From a virus: a stretch of DNA of 41,710 nucleotides. The first letter of the stretch is position 1. Every line of letters begins with the position of its first letter. The notes below the pieces were generated by a model. That model searched no databases. It saw only the letters and a program-made list of their open reading frames with translations, and had not been told where the DNA came from. The DNA is taken from IMG/VR virus record IMGVR_UViG_3300003319_000206, positions 1 through 41,710 of that record; one strand, written 5' to 3'. The position numbers and the translations under genes were made by a program. Shown here one piece after another: positions 7,249 through 16,245 of the stretch.

Positions 7249-9267
7249 ATGCCCGCTGTACCTTCGTCAAATCTTACGGCGGTCAATAACCTCGCCGGCA
7301 ACTTCCCGGTCGATCCGAGCCGCAGCGGTCTTGTGATCGGCCCCACGGTCGCCGGCACGCCGAACCTGATTATCCTCGACGACTCGATCAATACCGTCGT
7401 CTCGGAGTTCGAGAGCGGGCCAGGTGCTGACGAGGCCGCGACCGCGCTGGCTGAGCCGAATCACGGCACCATCTATCAGATCAAGACGGCCACGTCGACC
7501 GTTGGTGTCGCTGGAACGGTCACCAAGACGCCCGGCGCTACCGTGGGCGATCCCGTCAATGACTTCGGCGCGGTGACCATTCCCGGCGTGGACTTCAACG
7601 GCAACGTTTACGCCACCGCCACCGCCGAGAACGCCGAACTCGAAGTCGTCACCGGCATGGCCGCCGGCGCGGTCAAGGTCGGCAACAAGGTCACCGTCAC
7701 GGTCACCGCCGCGACGACCGGAACGCAGCTTCGCAACCTGATCAACGGCGTGGTCGGCACGAACTGGGCCGCCGTCGTCTTTGGCACCGGTGCCAGCGTT
7801 TGCGGTCAGACGCTCGCGACCTACAGCGAAGCCGCCGGCCGCATCGTCTTCCAGGCGCTGAAGACTGGCATGTCGGTGCGCACGACGATTCCGGGTCCTT
7901 CCGTGGCGACCCCGACCGTTGCGCTGACCGGCGGAAACATCGTCGACATCACGCAGTCGACGAACGCTGATGGCGAGCCGATCGGAACCGCCATCGCCAT
8001 CCAGTCGCTACTGATCGGGCTCGCGAACTCGAACCCTGGCAAGTTCAAGAGCACCCTAGCTGGCAGCGGCGCGGGCCTGCTCGGCGCCAAGGCTCTGACC
8101 GTGCTGCCGTTCGGGTCGACGGGAACCATGACGGTCTCGGGCGATCCGAACGACGGATACGACGTCACGGTGCGCATCAAGACCGGCGGCGCGCTCGGGA
8201 CTGCAGTCTTCGAGATCGCCCTGGGCAGCGCGAACGGAGTGCCGATCTACAGCGGCGCTTCCTACCTGATTCCGGTGAGCGGCGTGGTCGCGATTCCTGG
8301 CACAGGCCTGACCTTGACGTTCGTCGGTCCGTTCGATGCCGGCGACCTGTTCACGTTCCTGTGCACGCCGCCGCTGTCGACCCTCGCGGATGTCAGCGCA
8401 GCGATAACCTACTTCCTCGCGCGCCCCGAACAGGCGAGCCTGATCACGATCGCCGGAGAGATTCCGCTTCTGTCCCTGCCAGCGTGGATCGTCGCGCTCG
8501 ACGTGCTGGCAGATTCGCTCGAGGCGGCAAAAAAGTACGTTCGCATCCTGCTTGAGTACGAAGGGCCAGCACCTGGGCAGTCCAATGTCGTTTGGGCGAC
8601 CAGCGTAGCCACGACCCTCGCTGGTCTGTCAAGCGCACGCATCTCGCTGTTCGGTGGCGAAGGAAACGGCGTCTCTGCACTGCCGATCCCGCAGGCGTCG
8701 CGCTTCGAGACCGTCAATGGCAATCGCTGGATGTTCGCGCGCGCACTGGCGCTGTCGGCTGGCGTCGATGTCGGGGACCAGACGCTGAGCGGCGGAATGA
8801 GCGGCGTGCTTGAGGGCTTGCAGGTCGATGCGGCGGCAGCGCTTGCCAATGCACGCTCGAGCTACTTCTACCTGTTGCCTGGAATCACGGGCGTGCAGGC
8901 GGAATTCCTGCTCTTCGACTCGCCGACGGGTGATTTCACCTACGGCACGTACGGCCGGATTCTCGACAAGGCGATGTTTTATGGCTACATCGCGCAGACC
9001 CGCTACCTCAACGGCAAGTTCCGCCGCACGAAGCAGGGCACCATCGATCCGGGTGACGCGCGCGGCATCGCGCAAACCATCCGCCAGGCTGTCATCGACA
9101 ACGTCGTCAAGCCCGGCGATGCGGTGGACTGCCAAGTCGTCATCGACCTGACCAACACCGACAACCGCCTGATCGTCACCTACTACGTGCAGGTCCCCTT
9201 CTACGCGAAGCAGATCGACGGCAAGGCCGGCATCGTCAAAACCATCAGCTCGGTACAGGTGATTTAA
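7249..9267 (+). CDS. Contractile tail sheath protein, Mu gpL-like, with inserted domains
   Basis: The 672-residue product is longer than Mu gpL (about 495 residues). The start SSNLTAVNNLAGNFPVDPSR and the C-terminal third (from about residue 380: ALITYFLARPEQ-like region, GTYGRILDKAMFYGYIAQTR, YYVQVPFYAKQIDGKAGIVK) are typical of Mu-like sheath subunits. Two beta-rich inserts are apparent: residues about 75-235, rich in Thr/Val/Ala, and about 295-376, whose VRIKTGGALGTAVFEI...AGDLFTF pattern recurs in the connector at 4739-5470. Sheath inserts usually project from the tail surface. The gene ends one base before the tube gene, the normal sheath-tube pair. Confidence 0.85.
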   Translation: MPAVPSSNLTAVNNLAGNFPVDPSRSGLVIGPTVAGTPNLIILDDSINTVVSEFESGPGADEAATALAEPNHGTIYQIKTATSTVGVAGTVTKTPGATVGDPVNDFGAVTIPGVDFNGNVYATATAENAELEVVTGMAAGAVKVGNKVTVTVTAATTGTQLRNLINGVVGTNWAAVVFGTGASVCGQTLATYSEAAGRIVFQALKTGMSVRTTIPGPSVATPTVALTGGNIVDITQSTNADGEPIGTAIAIQSLLIGLANSNPGKFKSTLAGSGAGLLGAKALTVLPFGSTGTMTVSGDPNDGYDVTVRIKTGGALGTAVFEIALGSANGVPIYSGASYLIPVSGVVAIPGTGLTLTFVGPFDAGDLFTFLCTPPLSTLADVSAAITYFLARPEQASLITIAGEIPLLSLPAWIVALDVLADSLEAAKKYVRILLEYEGPAPGQSNVVWATSVATTLAGLSSARISLFGGEGNGVSALPIPQASRFETVNGNRWMFARALALSAGVDVGDQTLSGGMSGVLEGLQVDAAAALANARSSYFYLLPGITGVQAEFLLFDSPTGDFTYGTYGRILDKAMFYGYIAQTRYLNGKFRRTKQGTIDPGDARGIAQTIRQAVIDNVVKPGDAVDCQVVIDLTNTDNRLIVTYYVQVPFYAKQIDGKAGIVKTISSVQVI

Positions 9268-9717
9268 ATGGGTGTCATCGACGTCGGAACGCCCGGCTTC
9301 TCCATCGACATCACCTGCGCCGAGGTGAAGTTCAACGGGCAGACGCTCTCGACCGGAATCGAGAGCATGGAAATCAACATCAAGCAGGAAGAGGAGCGCA
9401 CTCACTTCCAGGGCGAGCAAGAGCCCGCAGAGCGTGCCGCCGGGCAGACCGATTACGAATGCAGTGGCGTCCTCGGGACTCGGCAGTTCTTCCTGTTCGT
9501 TGCCGCCGTAGCGGACGGTGACTTCCATGCGCTGAAAAACATGGAGTTCGAACTCACGCTTCTTGGGCGTCCAAAGAACGACACCAAGATCTACGAGTTC
9601 CAGATGCACAAATTCCGATTCCTGAACCACGGCTTCAACCTCGACAAGAGCCCGAGCAAGGACAAGTTCACCGGATCATGGCTTAAGTACGAGCAGAGCA
9701 TCGTCTCTGAATTCTGA
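9268..9717 (+). CDS. Tail tube protein, Mu gpM-like
   Basis: This 149-residue protein directly follows the sheath, as in all Mu-like phages. It has the expected beta-sandwich character (AEVKFNGQTLSTGIESMEIN, FELTLLGRPKND, FQMHKFRFLNHGFNLDKSPSK) and the usual length. It would polymerise into the inner tube through which DNA passes. It starts with ATG at 9268 immediately after the sheath TAA. A strong stem-loop follows its stop codon, before the tail chaperone gene. Confidence 0.8.
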   Translation: MGVIDVGTPGFSIDITCAEVKFNGQTLSTGIESMEINIKQEEERTHFQGEQEPAERAAGQTDYECSGVLGTRQFFLFVAAVADGDFHALKNMEFELTLLGRPKNDTKIYEFQMHKFRFLNHGFNLDKSPSKDKFTGSWLKYEQSIVSEF

Positions 9718-9721
9718 TACG

Positions 9722-9766
9722 TGACCCGGCCGCGCGTCCACCTCAGCCCTGGCGCGCGGCCGGTCA
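9722..9766 (+). terminator. Strong GC stem-loop after tail tube gene
   Basis: Arms 9722-9736 (TGACCCGGCCGCGCG) and 9753-9766 (CGCGCGGCCGGTCA) are complementary over 14 pairs with one bulged C, around a 16-base loop. No U-run follows, so it is more likely a processing or attenuation element, or a stabiliser of the abundant upstream sheath/tube mRNA, than a complete intrinsic terminator. Confidence 0.55.
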
Positions 9767-9794
9767 TCACGTCCCTGGGCTGAAGAGGGCTGAT

Positions 9795-10547
9795 ATGGCA
9801 CGAACGTATACCAACGAGCAGATTCAGGCATTCGAAGAGCACCACGGCGCGGGCATGGTCGTGGTGTTCACGGTCGGCGAAGATGAGTACGCCTTTCGCC
9901 GGCTGAGTGTGCTCGATGTTGATCTGGCACTCGCTGCGAAGACCGAGCAAAAGGTCAACTTCCATGAAGAGGCGGCGATTCGCTGTGTGCTGACCGCGGA
10001 CGCACCGCACGCCGGCAAGAGCGGAGAAGATTCGAAACTCGACAAGGACGCCCTTGCGGCGCTGGTCGCTGAGCGCACGCGCCTCGCGCTCGAGTGGAAA
10101 GACGCCGCGATGATGCGCGACATGATCGGGCAGGGGCTTGCGCAGGCATGTGGCTGGCACTGGAGCGCGAAACTGTCAACGCTCGGCGGTGGGCAGCATC
10201 AGATTACCGCGACCCTGGCGACGGACTATCAAGAGATGTACGGACTTGATGCCCCGCCCGTGGTCATCGAGGCCCGCGGCTGGACGGATCGTGAATACGA
10301 CGAGTACCGCAGCCTGACCGCACTCGGCGCCGATGGCGAGGCCGAGCGATACGCCTTCGGTCGGCTGATCACGAGCGCGAATAAGACCGAGGTCGAGCGA
10401 CTCTATCCGTACCTCCCGATCGCACTGGGCAAGTACCTGCAGGCGCTGGGCGTCACCAAGGCGGTGCGCCTAAAAAAGTCGCGGAGTGGGCAAGCGCCGC
10501 AGCCTGGGAATACTACGAGCACGGGAGGCGCGGCGATATCGCCGTAG
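9795..10547 (+). CDS. Tail assembly chaperone, short (zero-frame) product, Mu gp41-like
   Basis: The 250-residue zero-frame product lies between tube and tape measure, the position of the tail assembly chaperone (lambda gpG equivalent). It contains FTVGEDEYAFRRLSVLDVDL near the N-terminus and a helical C-terminal half. A GAGGGCTGAT ribosome site precedes the ATG. At codon 226-228 the mRNA carries the heptamer A AAA AAG, the site for the -1 frameshift that makes the longer product described in the next entry. The chaperone coats the tape measure during tail assembly and is not expected in the finished virion. Confidence 0.75.
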   Translation: MARTYTNEQIQAFEEHHGAGMVVVFTVGEDEYAFRRLSVLDVDLALAAKTEQKVNFHEEAAIRCVLTADAPHAGKSGEDSKLDKDALAALVAERTRLALEWKDAAMMRDMIGQGLAQACGWHWSAKLSTLGGGQHQITATLATDYQEMYGLDAPPVVIEARGWTDREYDEYRSLTALGADGEAERYAFGRLITSANKTEVERLYPYLPIALGKYLQALGVTKAVRLKKSRSGQAPQPGNTTSTGGAAISP

Positions 10548-10657
10548 TGGCTGCGATGCTGTGGGCCAAGGACCACAAGCCTCAGACGGACCTCGGGCAG
10601 GCCGGCTATCTATTCGACGCTGAATGGAAGCTGGCCGTGATGGGGCTGCGTCGATGA
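9795..10657 (+). CDS. Tail assembly chaperone, long product made by -1 frameshift
   Basis: Translation that slips back one base at the heptamer A AAA AAG (10472-10478; zero-frame codons CTA AAA AAG) continues in the -1 frame from GTC at 10478 to TGA at 10655-10657. This adds 59 residues, starting VAEWASAAAWEYYEHGRRGD and ending KLAVMGLRR, and gives a product of about 287 residues. The extension fills a stretch otherwise without a gene and its stop overlaps the tape measure start in ATGA. This is the gpG/gpGT arrangement found in most long-tailed phages, including Mu. GC-rich complementary GCGG/CCGC segments at 10481 and 10497 could form a stimulatory stem. Frameshift efficiency cannot be judged from sequence. 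Confidence 0.8.
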
Positions 10658-12639
10658 CCGAATACACGGTCGGGCTGAAGTATGTGGTCAACAGCCCCGT
10701 CGGCGATCCGGTCAAGTACGCCGATAAACTGGCCAATTCTCTCGATAAACTCGAGGCACGGTCTTCGCGGTCGCAGGGCATGGGTGCCCGACGCATCGCC
10801 GATGACTGGCAGAAGATGGCCGAGAAGGCGGACCGCGACCAGCACCGCCTGAACGCCCAAGCGATTCGGTCCGCGCAGCAGGCGGAGGCTGCCAAGCGAA
10901 ACGCCGCATTCCGACGTCTGCAGGAGCAGCAGCGCGAAGAGGAGCGATTCACCCGCTACCGCATCGCGCTCGATCGCCGGCTGGCGCGCGAGAAAGAACG
11001 CAGCGAACAGGAGCAGCTGCGCGCGACGCTTCGACGCATCCAAGCCGCACAGCGCGCGGAAGCGCAGGCGCAGCAGCGAAGTCAGGCGCGCGCAGGGGCG
11101 ATCGGTCGCGGCATAGGCAGCGGCGCTCAGAGCGTCGCGGGGTTCCTCGGTCGCGGTGTCACCGGCACAACCGCTGCGATGCTTGGCGCCGGCGGCTACG
11201 TCGGCATGGAGGGTCTCAAGACCGCGCAGTTCATCGAGTCCGCTCGCATGAAGCTGACGGCCCAACTTGGCGATCGCGACTCCGCCAATGCTGAGATCAA
11301 GGACGCGCTCCGGATTGCAGAGAAGACCATCTTTGACCCCAACGAGGTCATCGATGCGACGGCCAAACTCGCGATCAACTTCAAGGACGTCGCGACCCGC
11401 CGCTATATCCTGGGCGCGGTGTCCGACTTCGCCACCGCCACCGGCGAAGGAAACGAGGGCCTCAACCGATCGATCCGCGCCATCAATCAGATCGCCGGCA
11501 AGGGCAAGCTTCAGCAGGAAGAACTTACCGGACAGTTGGGCGAGCTCGGCCTCTCTGCGACGAAGGTCTATGCGAAGCTCGCGGTCTCGCTGGGCATCAA
11601 AGACAAGGACGAGCAGACGCAGCGTGACAAGGTTTTGAAGGCCATCACCGCTGGCAAGGTCGGCAGTAACATGGCCATTCAGGCGATCACCGACGTTATG
11701 CGCGACGACAAGCGCGCTGGGTCGACCGCCGTGGGCACTGCCGGCACGCTGAGTAGCCAGATCAGCAACATCCAAAAGGGGCTACTGACTCTGTTCGCGG
11801 TCGCGGACATCGAGCAGTGGCCCGCGATGGTCGCGCTCAAGGGTCTGCTGAGCGACATCGCTGGATTCTTCTCCGTTGATAGCGAGGCCGGCAAAGAATT
11901 CATGTCCTCGATGAAGACGGTAACTGGGCAGATGCTTGTTCCTCTCATTGAGAGCACACGGCGCGCGATAAACGGACTCACAGGTTCATTTGTGGAGTCT
12001 GCTCGCGAACTGCAATTATTCATGCGTGGTCTTTTGGTCATTGGGAAACTAATTTTCGAACTTGGCGTCGCCATCACCTATCCAGTTGTGAAGTTGATGG
12101 AACTCATCGGCTATCTCAGCGAGCTCCAAGGAGATTGGGATCTGCCCATCTTCGAATGGCCTGCGAAGATGAAGCAGTTGGGCGTCGATATGGTGAGTGG
12201 CTTCGCGGAAGGCATGTGGTCCGTCATGCGCGCGCCGGTTACGGCCGTGGAGTATCTGGCCGAGTCCACCATCAATGCAATTCGAGGAAAACTGCAATCG
12301 CGCTCTCCGAGCCGCGTCACGATGGCAATCGGCGCGGACACTGGTGAAGGCTTCGCGCTTGGCCTTCGTGGCAGCGCGGACCGGGTCTCACGCGCCGCCG
12401 AACTCCTGCCTGATGCCGCCGTCTCTGCGATGACGCCACGTGCCTACGCAAGCACAGGCGGCGGGATGAGCAACAGCAGCGGAAGTCGCCCGATGCTCAG
12501 CTTTCAATTCACGCTTCCGGTGACGACAGCGCAGGACCCAGCCGAACTCACGAGCGCAGCCATGCCGATGATCATGGCACGGCTCCATCCTGAGATGGAT
12601 CGCTACTTCGGCCGTCAACTCGCGCAGGGGACTGGCTGA
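10654..12639 (+). CDS. Tail tape measure protein
   Basis: The ATG at 10654 overlaps the frameshifted chaperone stop (ATGA) and gives 661 residues. Residues about 20-150 are a charged Ala/Arg/Glu/Gln coiled coil. Residues about 175-400 resemble the tape-measure N-terminal domain: FIESARMKLTAQLGDR, FDPNEVIDATAKLA, LNRSIRAINQIAGKGKLQQE and ELTGQLGELGLSA. Hydrophobic helices near 452-490 may enter the host membrane. The C-terminal region has LQSRSPSRVTMAIGADTGEG, also seen in many tape measures. The protein sets tail length and spans the tube lumen. A start 30 bases earlier is possible but would lie within the chaperone extension and lacks a ribosome site. Confidence 0.85.
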   Translation: MTEYTVGLKYVVNSPVGDPVKYADKLANSLDKLEARSSRSQGMGARRIADDWQKMAEKADRDQHRLNAQAIRSAQQAEAAKRNAAFRRLQEQQREEERFTRYRIALDRRLAREKERSEQEQLRATLRRIQAAQRAEAQAQQRSQARAGAIGRGIGSGAQSVAGFLGRGVTGTTAAMLGAGGYVGMEGLKTAQFIESARMKLTAQLGDRDSANAEIKDALRIAEKTIFDPNEVIDATAKLAINFKDVATRRYILGAVSDFATATGEGNEGLNRSIRAINQIAGKGKLQQEELTGQLGELGLSATKVYAKLAVSLGIKDKDEQTQRDKVLKAITAGKVGSNMAIQAITDVMRDDKRAGSTAVGTAGTLSSQISNIQKGLLTLFAVADIEQWPAMVALKGLLSDIAGFFSVDSEAGKEFMSSMKTVTGQMLVPLIESTRRAINGLTGSFVESARELQLFMRGLLVIGKLIFELGVAITYPVVKLMELIGYLSELQGDWDLPIFEWPAKMKQLGVDMVSGFAEGMWSVMRAPVTAVEYLAESTINAIRGKLQSRSPSRVTMAIGADTGEGFALGLRGSADRVSRAAELLPDAAVSAMTPRAYASTGGGMSNSSGSRPMLSFQFTLPVTTAQDPAELTSAAMPMIMARLHPEMDRYFGRQLAQGTG

Positions 12640-13376
12640 TGGCGACGCTCCCCATCAGCACGGCGGACCTTCCGCTGCCCGAAGAAGACCCGGTTGCCTG
12701 GGCGACCATCTACATCGCTGGACTCCCTTGCCCTGGTCAGTACCTCTGCGATCAGTCCGAAGGCGACCGCGAGCGCGACACCCAGCACAAGAAGAGCAAG
12801 GGCGGGAGCGCTGACATTCTCGTTGATCAAGGGCTTATGCCGAAGGTGGGCAAGATCAAGATCCGGACGATCAAGCCCGAGATCTACCGCGCCCTGTACG
12901 ACTTTTATCTGAAGTACATGGACCCCGAGCGCGCGCTGTCGCGGCTCAACATCGTCACGATCTCGCACCCGCAGATGTACAGCCGCGGGATCAAGATGGC
13001 CTACTTCAAGAAGGCGCCCATCCCAAAGCCAACGCGCGGCGGCGGAACGTGGCCTTTCATTTCTGAGTTCGACTTCAACGTCATCAATCCGAAGACGCAG
13101 ATCGGAGCGGCCGGCAAGTCGAGCAAGCCCAAGGCGCAATTCGGCATCAATCCGTATACCGAATACACGTTCAAGTCGGCTCAGGAGCGCGCAGCCATTA
13201 CTTCGATCTCTGCGGTCGCTGCCGAGCAGCGCGCGCAGTTGAAGACGAATCAGTCGCGGCCACCAAATCAGACGCCGATTCTATACACGCCCGCAGATGT
13301 CTCGAAGTTCGCGAATGCCGGCGATCCATCGGCGCGCTTCCTCTCTGACAGCCAAGCGAGGTTCGCTCCCCGATGA
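12639..13376 (+). CDS. Tail/baseplate protein at the Mu gpN position
   Basis: The 245-residue product follows the tape measure with a TGATG stop-start overlap. It has an N-terminal beta-rich domain that fits an inner baseplate or tail-tip protein (GLMPKVGKIKIRTIKPEIYR, DFYLKYMDPERALSRLNIV) and a flexible basic C-terminal tail after about residue 160. In Mu this position encodes gpN, the DNA circularisation/tail protein, but the sequence does not look like gpN. A role in linking tube to hub is inferred from position only. Confidence 0.55.
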   Translation: MATLPISTADLPLPEEDPVAWATIYIAGLPCPGQYLCDQSEGDRERDTQHKKSKGGSADILVDQGLMPKVGKIKIRTIKPEIYRALYDFYLKYMDPERALSRLNIVTISHPQMYSRGIKMAYFKKAPIPKPTRGGGTWPFISEFDFNVINPKTQIGAAGKSSKPKAQFGINPYTEYTFKSAQERAAITSISAVAAEQRAQLKTNQSRPPNQTPILYTPADVSKFANAGDPSARFLSDSQARFAPR

Positions 13377-14659
13377 GCGATATCACACTCAACGGGATCC
13401 CGGTCATTCGGGGCAACCTCAAAGAGCCGTATCAGGGCGCGTATACCGCCGAGGTCGACATCGAGGCGGATTTTGCGCCGAGCGGACCGCAGCAACTCGT
13501 GATTCTCGGCGAAACGTTCGCGATGTCTGTGGTGGCCGAGCCCGACGACCCCGATTTGAAACTATCCGGGGACTCTGGGGGTTTTCAGCGCTGTCTTCTT
13601 GTGGCCGGCGCTGGCGGGCTGCGCAATCCGATCGAGGCGGACGAGCGCGCACAAGGCGCCATCGTGGGCGATCTCCTGCAAGCACTGCTGCAGGGCACGG
13701 GCGAGGCCCTGGCCGATGACATCGATCCGCTGCTGCTTGGGCAAGGACTCGCGCAGTGGTCATGGGTCGCTGGCACGGTCGAGGACGCGCTGAGTGCCCT
13801 GTGTGCGTACCTTGGCGTCGTTTGGCGTGTTCGCGCAGACGGCAAAGTCTGGATCGGTACGCCCGTCGCAACACCGCGAACGCCGCCCGAGTATGTTATC
13901 ACCGACATCGCGCCGGAGACCGGACAGGCTTCTTGGTCGCTGAACGACGTTACCGCCAAGCCCGACGACCAGATTGAAGGCCTGACGCTCCGCGAACTCT
14001 TCTACTCATGGGAGGGGAACGAGTTCCGCGCGCTGGTCACCTACGCGCCGGGTCCGTTCAATGGCCTCTTCTTCCTCATGTCGAAGTGGCTGGCGCGGCT
14101 GAACATCGAGTACTTCCGTTTGGCGCCTGGTCGTGTCGCTGGACAGAACGGTCCGACGTGCCAGTTCCAGCCCGACAACACCCAAATCTCACCGCTACGC
14201 AAGACGGGGCTGCGATTCGGCCTGCCTGACTGCGACGTGCAGAATCTCATGGGCGGACGCGCCGTCGTCGGTTGGGAGGGCGCCTCTCCGATCGGGCCAA
14301 TCACGACGGGCTTCGCGCCGGGTCCACTGCCCACTGGGCAGATCGGGAAGTTGCGCCTGGGTCTTTCATCGGCAGGTCCGCCGGCGGGCACGCAGCCGAC
14401 CATCAAGGGCACGACGTTCAGGCTCTCACAGAGCACGCTCGATCTGTCGCTACAGATTCTATTTGCCAGCATTGGCGTGGCCTTGGAATCCGCCGCAGGA
14501 GAGGCAGGGGCCCCCTCTTTGGCCACTGCCGCGAAACTCTTCGACGGTACCCTTCTGCCGCTGCCGCCGACTGCGGGCGTGGTGCAGGCGATTTCGCGAT
14601 TTGAGAATGAGGCCAGCACGAACAGCAACTTCCTGACCACCATCGTCGAGGTCGGGTAA
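13373..14659 (+). CDS. Baseplate hub protein at the Mu gpP position
   Basis: The 428-residue product starts with an ATGA overlap and is rich in Gly, Pro and beta strands. Its N-terminal part (ITLNGIPVIRGNLKEPYQGA and TAEVDIEADFAPSG) suggests a hub-type OB/beta-roll domain; DALSALCAYLGVVWRVRADG (about 140-160) is like the hub-domain helix-strand unit of gpP/gp27-type proteins. The C-terminal half may carry the spike-related function because no separate gp45-like spike gene is seen between this gene and the gp46-like gene. The detailed domain assignment is inference. Confidence 0.55.
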   Translation: MSDITLNGIPVIRGNLKEPYQGAYTAEVDIEADFAPSGPQQLVILGETFAMSVVAEPDDPDLKLSGDSGGFQRCLLVAGAGGLRNPIEADERAQGAIVGDLLQALLQGTGEALADDIDPLLLGQGLAQWSWVAGTVEDALSALCAYLGVVWRVRADGKVWIGTPVATPRTPPEYVITDIAPETGQASWSLNDVTAKPDDQIEGLTLRELFYSWEGNEFRALVTYAPGPFNGLFFLMSKWLARLNIEYFRLAPGRVAGQNGPTCQFQPDNTQISPLRKTGLRFGLPDCDVQNLMGGRAVVGWEGASPIGPITTGFAPGPLPTGQIGKLRLGLSSAGPPAGTQPTIKGTTFRLSQSTLDLSLQILFASIGVALESAAGEAGAPSLATAAKLFDGTLLPLPPTAGVVQAISRFENEASTNSNFLTTIVEVG

Positions 14660-15099
14660 TGGAAGCCGTTGGCGCGATCGAGCGCGTCGATTACCAGCAC
14701 CTCGGCATCGATATTACCGTGCTGCCAGATCTCGACGAAAACGAAAAACTCGTCGAAGACCTGGACTGCTACGGTCAGGACCTCATCAACTCTTGGATGC
14801 AGCCGACCGGGATCGCGGACGGCACGCCAGAGGGTCAGCAGTGGGGTCAGGATCTCATGGCGAACCTGTCGCGCGGCTTCGATCTGAGCGCGCTCTTCGC
14901 CTTGAAAGTGGCGCTCGAAGTGCAGGCCGAACGCGATGACCGCTGCGAAAAGATGACTGTGACGTTGGTCGCGAATCCCGACGGAAGCCTGAGCGTGACG
15001 GGCATCTCGCAGACGACTATGGGCCCCTATCCGTACAGCTTCCGTGTATCGCCTGATAACGTCGGCGCGCTCTATGTCTCTGCGCTGGGGGCTGGCTGA
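14659..15099 (+). CDS. Baseplate wedge protein, Mu gp46-like
   Basis: A 146-residue acidic protein directly upstream of baseplate J, as gp46 is in Mu. The segment DYQHLGIDITVLPDLDENE, then a helix ending in INSWMQP, agrees with gp46/gp25-like wedge subunits that initiate the sheath. Its start is ATG at 14659, one base after the preceding TAA overlap region, and its stop overlaps the J start in TGATG. The call depends on gene order as well as on sequence character. Confidence 0.6.
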   Translation: MEAVGAIERVDYQHLGIDITVLPDLDENEKLVEDLDCYGQDLINSWMQPTGIADGTPEGQQWGQDLMANLSRGFDLSALFALKVALEVQAERDDRCEKMTVTLVANPDGSLSVTGISQTTMGPYPYSFRVSPDNVGALYVSALGAG

Positions 15100-16244
15100 T
15101 GGCCTTCACGCCGATCGATCTGTCGAAGCTCCTCCTGCCACGGTCCGCGCAGCAGATCGTCAATGACTTTTTCGACTTCCTGGCGAACCCGCCTGATCCG
15201 AATCTCGTCAGTGTCTCAACGGCAAACTGGCGCACCGGTGGACCCTATCGGACGCTCGTCTATCGCATCGCGCTCGAGGCGTCGCTGCTCTATCAGCAGA
15301 TCGCGGGGTTCGCGGGTTCTTCTTTCCTGCGCTACGCGATCGACGGCTGGATCGAATGGTTGGGCGAGGACTATTTCAACGAGCCTCGGCAGTCTGCTCA
15401 GTTCGCGCACGTCGGCCTGACGATCACGGTTCCGCTCGGTGCAGGTCCCTATGGTCCGCTCGAGGTTCGCGCGCAGACGGCGGACGGCAAGGTGTTCGTC
15501 TCGGACACGCTGGTCCCGATTCCGGCGGGCCCGGCGGTCGTTCCGTTTAACGCGACCGCAACGCTCGCAGGCGCCTCTTACAACGTCGGCGCTGGGCAGA
15601 TCAATCAGCTGGTCGTGCCGAAGATCCTGGGCTTGTCGGTCACTAACGCAGCCCAAGCCATCGATGGCTACGACAAAGAACCGCTCGACCGCTATCGACA
15701 GCGCCTGGCTGCGAAGTGGGGCGTACTATCGCGCGATACTGCAACGCAATCGGCCTACGTCTACTGGGCGCTGACCGCTTCGAAGGAAGTGCAGAAGGTT
15801 CGCGTCTACGCCGACAATCTGCTCGGCGTCTTCACAGACAACTATGTGACGGTAGTACTCGCTGGCAACGCGACGACCGTCAGCGCGCAAGCGGTGCTCG
15901 ACGTGACCAACTACATCACGCCGCTCCTGCCGCTCGATGTGAAACTGGCCGTGGTGTCGTGCGCAGTGAAGAGCGTCAACGTCACCGGCACTGCGAAAGT
16001 CTTCAGTCAGTACCTGTCTGGCGCGGCGGCGAAGATCTCGAACAGCCTACAGGCGCTGGGAATCCGCGTACCCATCGGCAGCTATGACGCGGGGCCAGTC
16101 CCGATCTCGGAGGTCACCGATGCGGTCATCTACGACAGCAACGAGGTCTATGACGCCCTGCTGACGAATCCTGTCGCTCCGATCGCACTCGCCTACAACG
16201 AGATTCTTGTGCCGACCAATGGCCTGACGGTGACGGGCGTGTAG
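15099..16244 (+). CDS. Baseplate J-like wedge protein, Mu gp47-like
   Basis: The 381-residue product has the order of segments typical of baseplate J proteins: an N-terminal helical part ending in FLRYAIDGWIEWLGEDYF, a beta domain beginning ARVGLTITV-like (about 107-200) with VSDTLVPIPAGPAVVPFNAT, the family-typical IDGYDKEPLDRYRQRLAAKW (about 188-207), and a C-terminal VVLAGNATTVSAQAVLDVTN/ISEVTDAVI region. It forms the baseplate wedge heterodimer that triggers sheath contraction. It is followed two bases later by the tail protein I-like gene. Confidence 0.85.
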   Translation: MAFTPIDLSKLLLPRSAQQIVNDFFDFLANPPDPNLVSVSTANWRTGGPYRTLVYRIALEASLLYQQIAGFAGSSFLRYAIDGWIEWLGEDYFNEPRQSAQFAHVGLTITVPLGAGPYGPLEVRAQTADGKVFVSDTLVPIPAGPAVVPFNATATLAGASYNVGAGQINQLVVPKILGLSVTNAAQAIDGYDKEPLDRYRQRLAAKWGVLSRDTATQSAYVYWALTASKEVQKVRVYADNLLGVFTDNYVTVVLAGNATTVSAQAVLDVTNYITPLLPLDVKLAVVSCAVKSVNVTGTAKVFSQYLSGAAAKISNSLQALGIRVPIGSYDAGPVPISEVTDAVIYDSNEVYDALLTNPVAPIALAYNEILVPTNGLTVTGV

Positions 16245-16245
16245 C

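Noticed and set aside
10606-11775. Minus-strand ORF of 389 codons over the tape measure
   Set aside because: Antisense to the tape measure N-terminal coiled coil; composition is that of a shadow frame.
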